Shown here piece after piece: positions 61,901-64,000 of a DNA stretch of 64,000 nt. Made by a program: the position numbers and the translations under genes. Each line of letters begins with the position of its first letter. The first letter of the stretch is position 1. This DNA is from Adiantum capillus-veneris (taxonomy: Eukaryota; Streptophyta; Polypodiopsida; Polypodiales; Pteridaceae): assembly GCA_014529385.2 (NCBI GenBank), contig CM043954.1, positions 91,787,747 to 91,851,746 on the forward strand. The letters are read 5' to 3'. The notes beneath the pieces are model-generated. The model had not been told where the DNA came from and searched no databases. It saw nothing but the letters and a program-made list of their open reading frames with translations.

Positions 61901-62600
61901 GAGCATGGGCGTGTGCCCCCTTGAGAGTATGTGAAGAAAAAAGGCTCCTTGGGAGCTCGTTGGCCATGGCGCTCACTGGTGTGCGCTTGGCGAGGCGGGG
62001 CACCGCGCCCACGGTGTAGGAAGGCGCAGTGGCGCCCGCGTGGCGAGTTGGTAGTGGTGACGTGGCATACCCGTAGGGGGCCCTTCCCACAGCCCATGGG
62101 GCGCCGAATGTTTCAAGGAGAGAGAGGGGGCAATAGCGACATCGCTATTGCCTCCCCCCTTCGGGTAAGAGAGAGGTCCTGTGGAGGTTAAGCATAGGAA
62201 GGAGGAGGGAGAATCCGAGAGCAGCCAAGTGAACTGGGCAAAGACCAAAGGGCCAATTGAAGCCGGTCAAGGGCAAGTGGGCAAAGTCCAGACAAATCAA
62301 AGGGTGCAAAGCCAAGCCAAATGCAAGGCTAAAAAGGAGCCAAAGAGAAGGCTGGAGGAATCGGACAGAGAGGATAAGTCAAAGTCAAGCATGTGGAGCA
62401 GTGTAAGGTTGAGGCCATAAGGGTAAAAATGAAGAAGATAAAAAATAAAAATACCAAAGGGCAATAGCGACATCGCTAATGCCCCCCCCCCCCCTCCCCA
62501 AGGTGCAAAAGAGAGAAAGGGAGCAGATGGAATAAGGCGGTGCCCCCCCTTCCCAAGAGATACCAAAAATGGGTGCCATACGGACCAATTAAGGGCAGTT
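61901..62600. other. GC-rich probable U3 region of an LTR
   Basis: GC-rich sequence ahead of a TATA box. It holds two copies of the palindrome GGCAATAGCGACATCGCTAT plus arms (62126-62158, and 62459-62486 with one mismatch). No gene. Confidence 0.4.
62126..62158. repeat. Palindrome with core CAATAGCGA-CA-TCGCTATTG
   Basis: 11 perfect base pairs (GGCAATAGCGA / TCGCTATTGCC) around a CA centre, extended by a G-run and a C-run. The same core recurs at 62459-62486. Confidence 0.93.
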
Positions 62601-62621
62601 TCCCAAATTGAACCCCCCACC

Positions 62622-62631
62622 CTATAAAAGT
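62622..62631 (+). promoter_or_regulatory. TATA box of a probable LTR promoter
   Basis: CCTATAAAAG in an otherwise GC-rich stretch, about 630 bp upstream of a gag frame, with the sequence behind it resembling a plant LTR R/U5 region. Confidence 0.5.
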
Positions 62632-63249
62632 AAAAAAATAATCAAATTAGGGGCTTTTTGGCCTAGTTTTTGTGCCGTTTTGAAGCCTGCAAAGGGGAGC
62701 TCACTTACAGAGGAGTGTGCTTGTCAAAGCCCTTTGTATTTTCTTGTGTAAATGGCCATGTGATGGTAGTGTGAGTTTGTACATGTGTTTTGTGGAGTGC
62801 AATCGAGTTGTTGTTGCCTCGTCTTGCTGTTGTTTGGCCTTCCCCCCTTATCTTTACTTTCATGGTTCTCCTCGATGCCGGCTGTGTGGAAGTGTGTGCC
62901 CCCTCGGACCGATGGTATTTTGAGTGAGAGAGTGAGCGTGAGTTGTTGTGTGTGTGTGTGTAAGGGTGGAGACAGGTAGTGGTAGTACGTGTATCTTGTG
63001 TGGTGGTTTGTAGAGTGTGTGAGCAGTGGCAATCAAGCAGGCGGTGGTCTGCTAGGGTGAGTTGTGTGTTTGAAGGTGTTTTCTGAGAGGATAGGGGTGT
63101 TGTGAATACCCTGAGCTATAGAGCGGCCCTTGTGTTTGTGCCGGGTGTGTTTCCCCATTCCCCCTCTCCATCTTTGGTGCCCCCACGGAGGAGTATGATG
63201 ATGCTCCTAGTTGAAGTCGAAGTGGTGATTTTTGTGATGCCAAAGGTGT
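62632..63249. other. Probable LTR end and leader of the downstream element
   Basis: GT-rich, with a short (GT)n near 62945. No gene. I could not place a primer-binding site. Confidence 0.35.
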
Positions 63250-63904
63250 GGCCTTTGAAGAGCAGGTGCTGCTAGTGATGGCTTAGGCGGGATTTCCCAT
63301 TTTCACTGGGGTTGAAGATGCAAAAACTTGGCTTCAAGACTACGGATTGTTCGTGTTAGAAAGCGGTCTATCGAGAGAAGATGGTGCGGTACAGGTGTTC
63401 CCGCTCCTGGTTCATGGTAAAGCAAAGCTATGGTTCGATAGCCTTGGTGATGAAGAAAAAGCAGATTGGGAAGCCCTGGAGGCGGCTTTTCGAAGCAGGT
63501 TTGTTGCAGATGCGCAGCTAGATGAAGTAAAGTGGAAGCTAGAGAGTTTGAAGCAAAGCTTGCAAAGAGATTTTCAAGCGTTCGAGTGGCAGTTTGAAGC
63601 CCTTTGGGGAAAGTTAATCAAGGTAACTACTGCAGAAAATGTCAGTTTTTTGAAATTGTGTAAGTTCATGGATTGCCTGCATGAGGAAGTGCGAGATAAA
63701 GTGGAGGTAGATAGCCCAATGTTCTATGAGGAGGCGGTAGCTCTAGCGAGAGGGCGAACCAAGAAGATTTTGAAGAAGCGTGAGGCTAGGCGGTGTTTGC
63801 GAAATGCTGTGATGCCAAATCAGTGTGAGGTAGTGATAGCCGAGCCAAAGGTGGTGCAAAGAGAAGTGAAAGTGCTAGAAGAACCAAGGGTTCTTTGGCT
63901 GTAG
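63250..63904 (+). CDS. Gypsy gag, capsid region (continues beyond the 3' edge)
   Basis: From about 63288 the frame reads GFPIFTGVEDAKTWLQDYGL, then from the Met-like start at 63347 FVLESGLSREDGAVQVFPLL, AKLWFDSLGDEEKADWEALE, AFRSRFVADAQLDEVKWKLE and FMDCLHEEVRDKVEVDSPMF. This is the Retrotrans_gag core: a Trp-Phe/Trp pair, then F-x-x-R-F, then a helix-rich C-terminal half. About 200 codons without a stop make it the cleanest gag in the window. The upstream border is a stop near 63284, and a TAG at 63902 ends the frame close to the window edge. The rest of the gene may continue in another frame. Confidence 0.8.
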
Positions 63905-64000
63905 AGAGACAGGATGGTTCCTATGCTGAAGATGCCGGCTAGAGTAGTTCCAATTCTGGAGGAAGTGCAGGTGGTTCCAGAGTGGACAAAGAATGTGCTG

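Overview
This window reads as nuclear DNA from a land plant, in gene-poor, repeat-rich (probably heterochromatic) sequence. The evidence is plant-type Ty3/gypsy and Ty1/copia retroelements, primer-binding sites of plant type, very long GA, CA, TA and poly-G tracts, and no recognisable single-copy host gene, tRNA or rRNA. I cannot assign a lineage from the sequence alone. Nearly all coding sequence is retrotransposon gag/pol, broken by stops and frameshifts.

Layout. 1-3001: about 3.5 copies of an 847-bp tandem repeat. 3002-8210: non-coding sequence with microsatellites, duplicated modules and two Helitron-like 5' ends. 8211-11263: a diverged array of about 282-bp units, each with a palindrome, followed by a decayed gag-like frame. 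11264-32257: a minus-strand LTR element (family B). Its 1.4-kb right LTR is intact. Its left LTR is split by an 8,230-bp insertion with terminal inverted repeats (12080-20309) that is filled with microsatellites. Between the B LTRs lie, all on the minus strand, the 5' half of a family-C element, a piece of a host gag gene carrying a MITE, and the 3' half of a family-A element. 32258-39100: another gag piece, then the 5' half of element A on the plus strand. 39228-43888: a chromovirus-like gag-pol (family E). 43893-50130: a gag-RT-RNaseH-IN element (family D) with an aspartic-protease-like domain after the integrase. 50.9-56.7 kb: the 3' half of a family-C element with an ORF in env position, a polypurine tract and a 3' LTR. 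56717-58294: a further gag-protease piece. 58295-59800: a minus-strand copia fragment. 59.8-63.2 kb: mostly non-coding, including a probable LTR promoter. 63250-63904: a cleaner gag frame of another gypsy element.

Main result. The two family-C LTRs (24497-25406 minus, 55801-56716 plus) have identical outer flanks, TGTGG, as expected of one target-site duplication. The two family-A LTRs (33149-33641 plus, 26065-26528 minus) have outer flanks GTATA and ATATA. In both cases the flanking gag sequences are complementary halves of one coding region. A single host gag gene, invaded by A, C and a MITE, therefore seems to have been cut into three pieces with the middle one inverted and moved, by real inversions or by assembly error. 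A second clean result is a short hAT-like MITE family with two copies, each bounded by its own 8-bp duplication; one sits inside a reverse-transcriptase gene. The retroelement untranslated regions also carry palindromes spaced about 280 bp apart.
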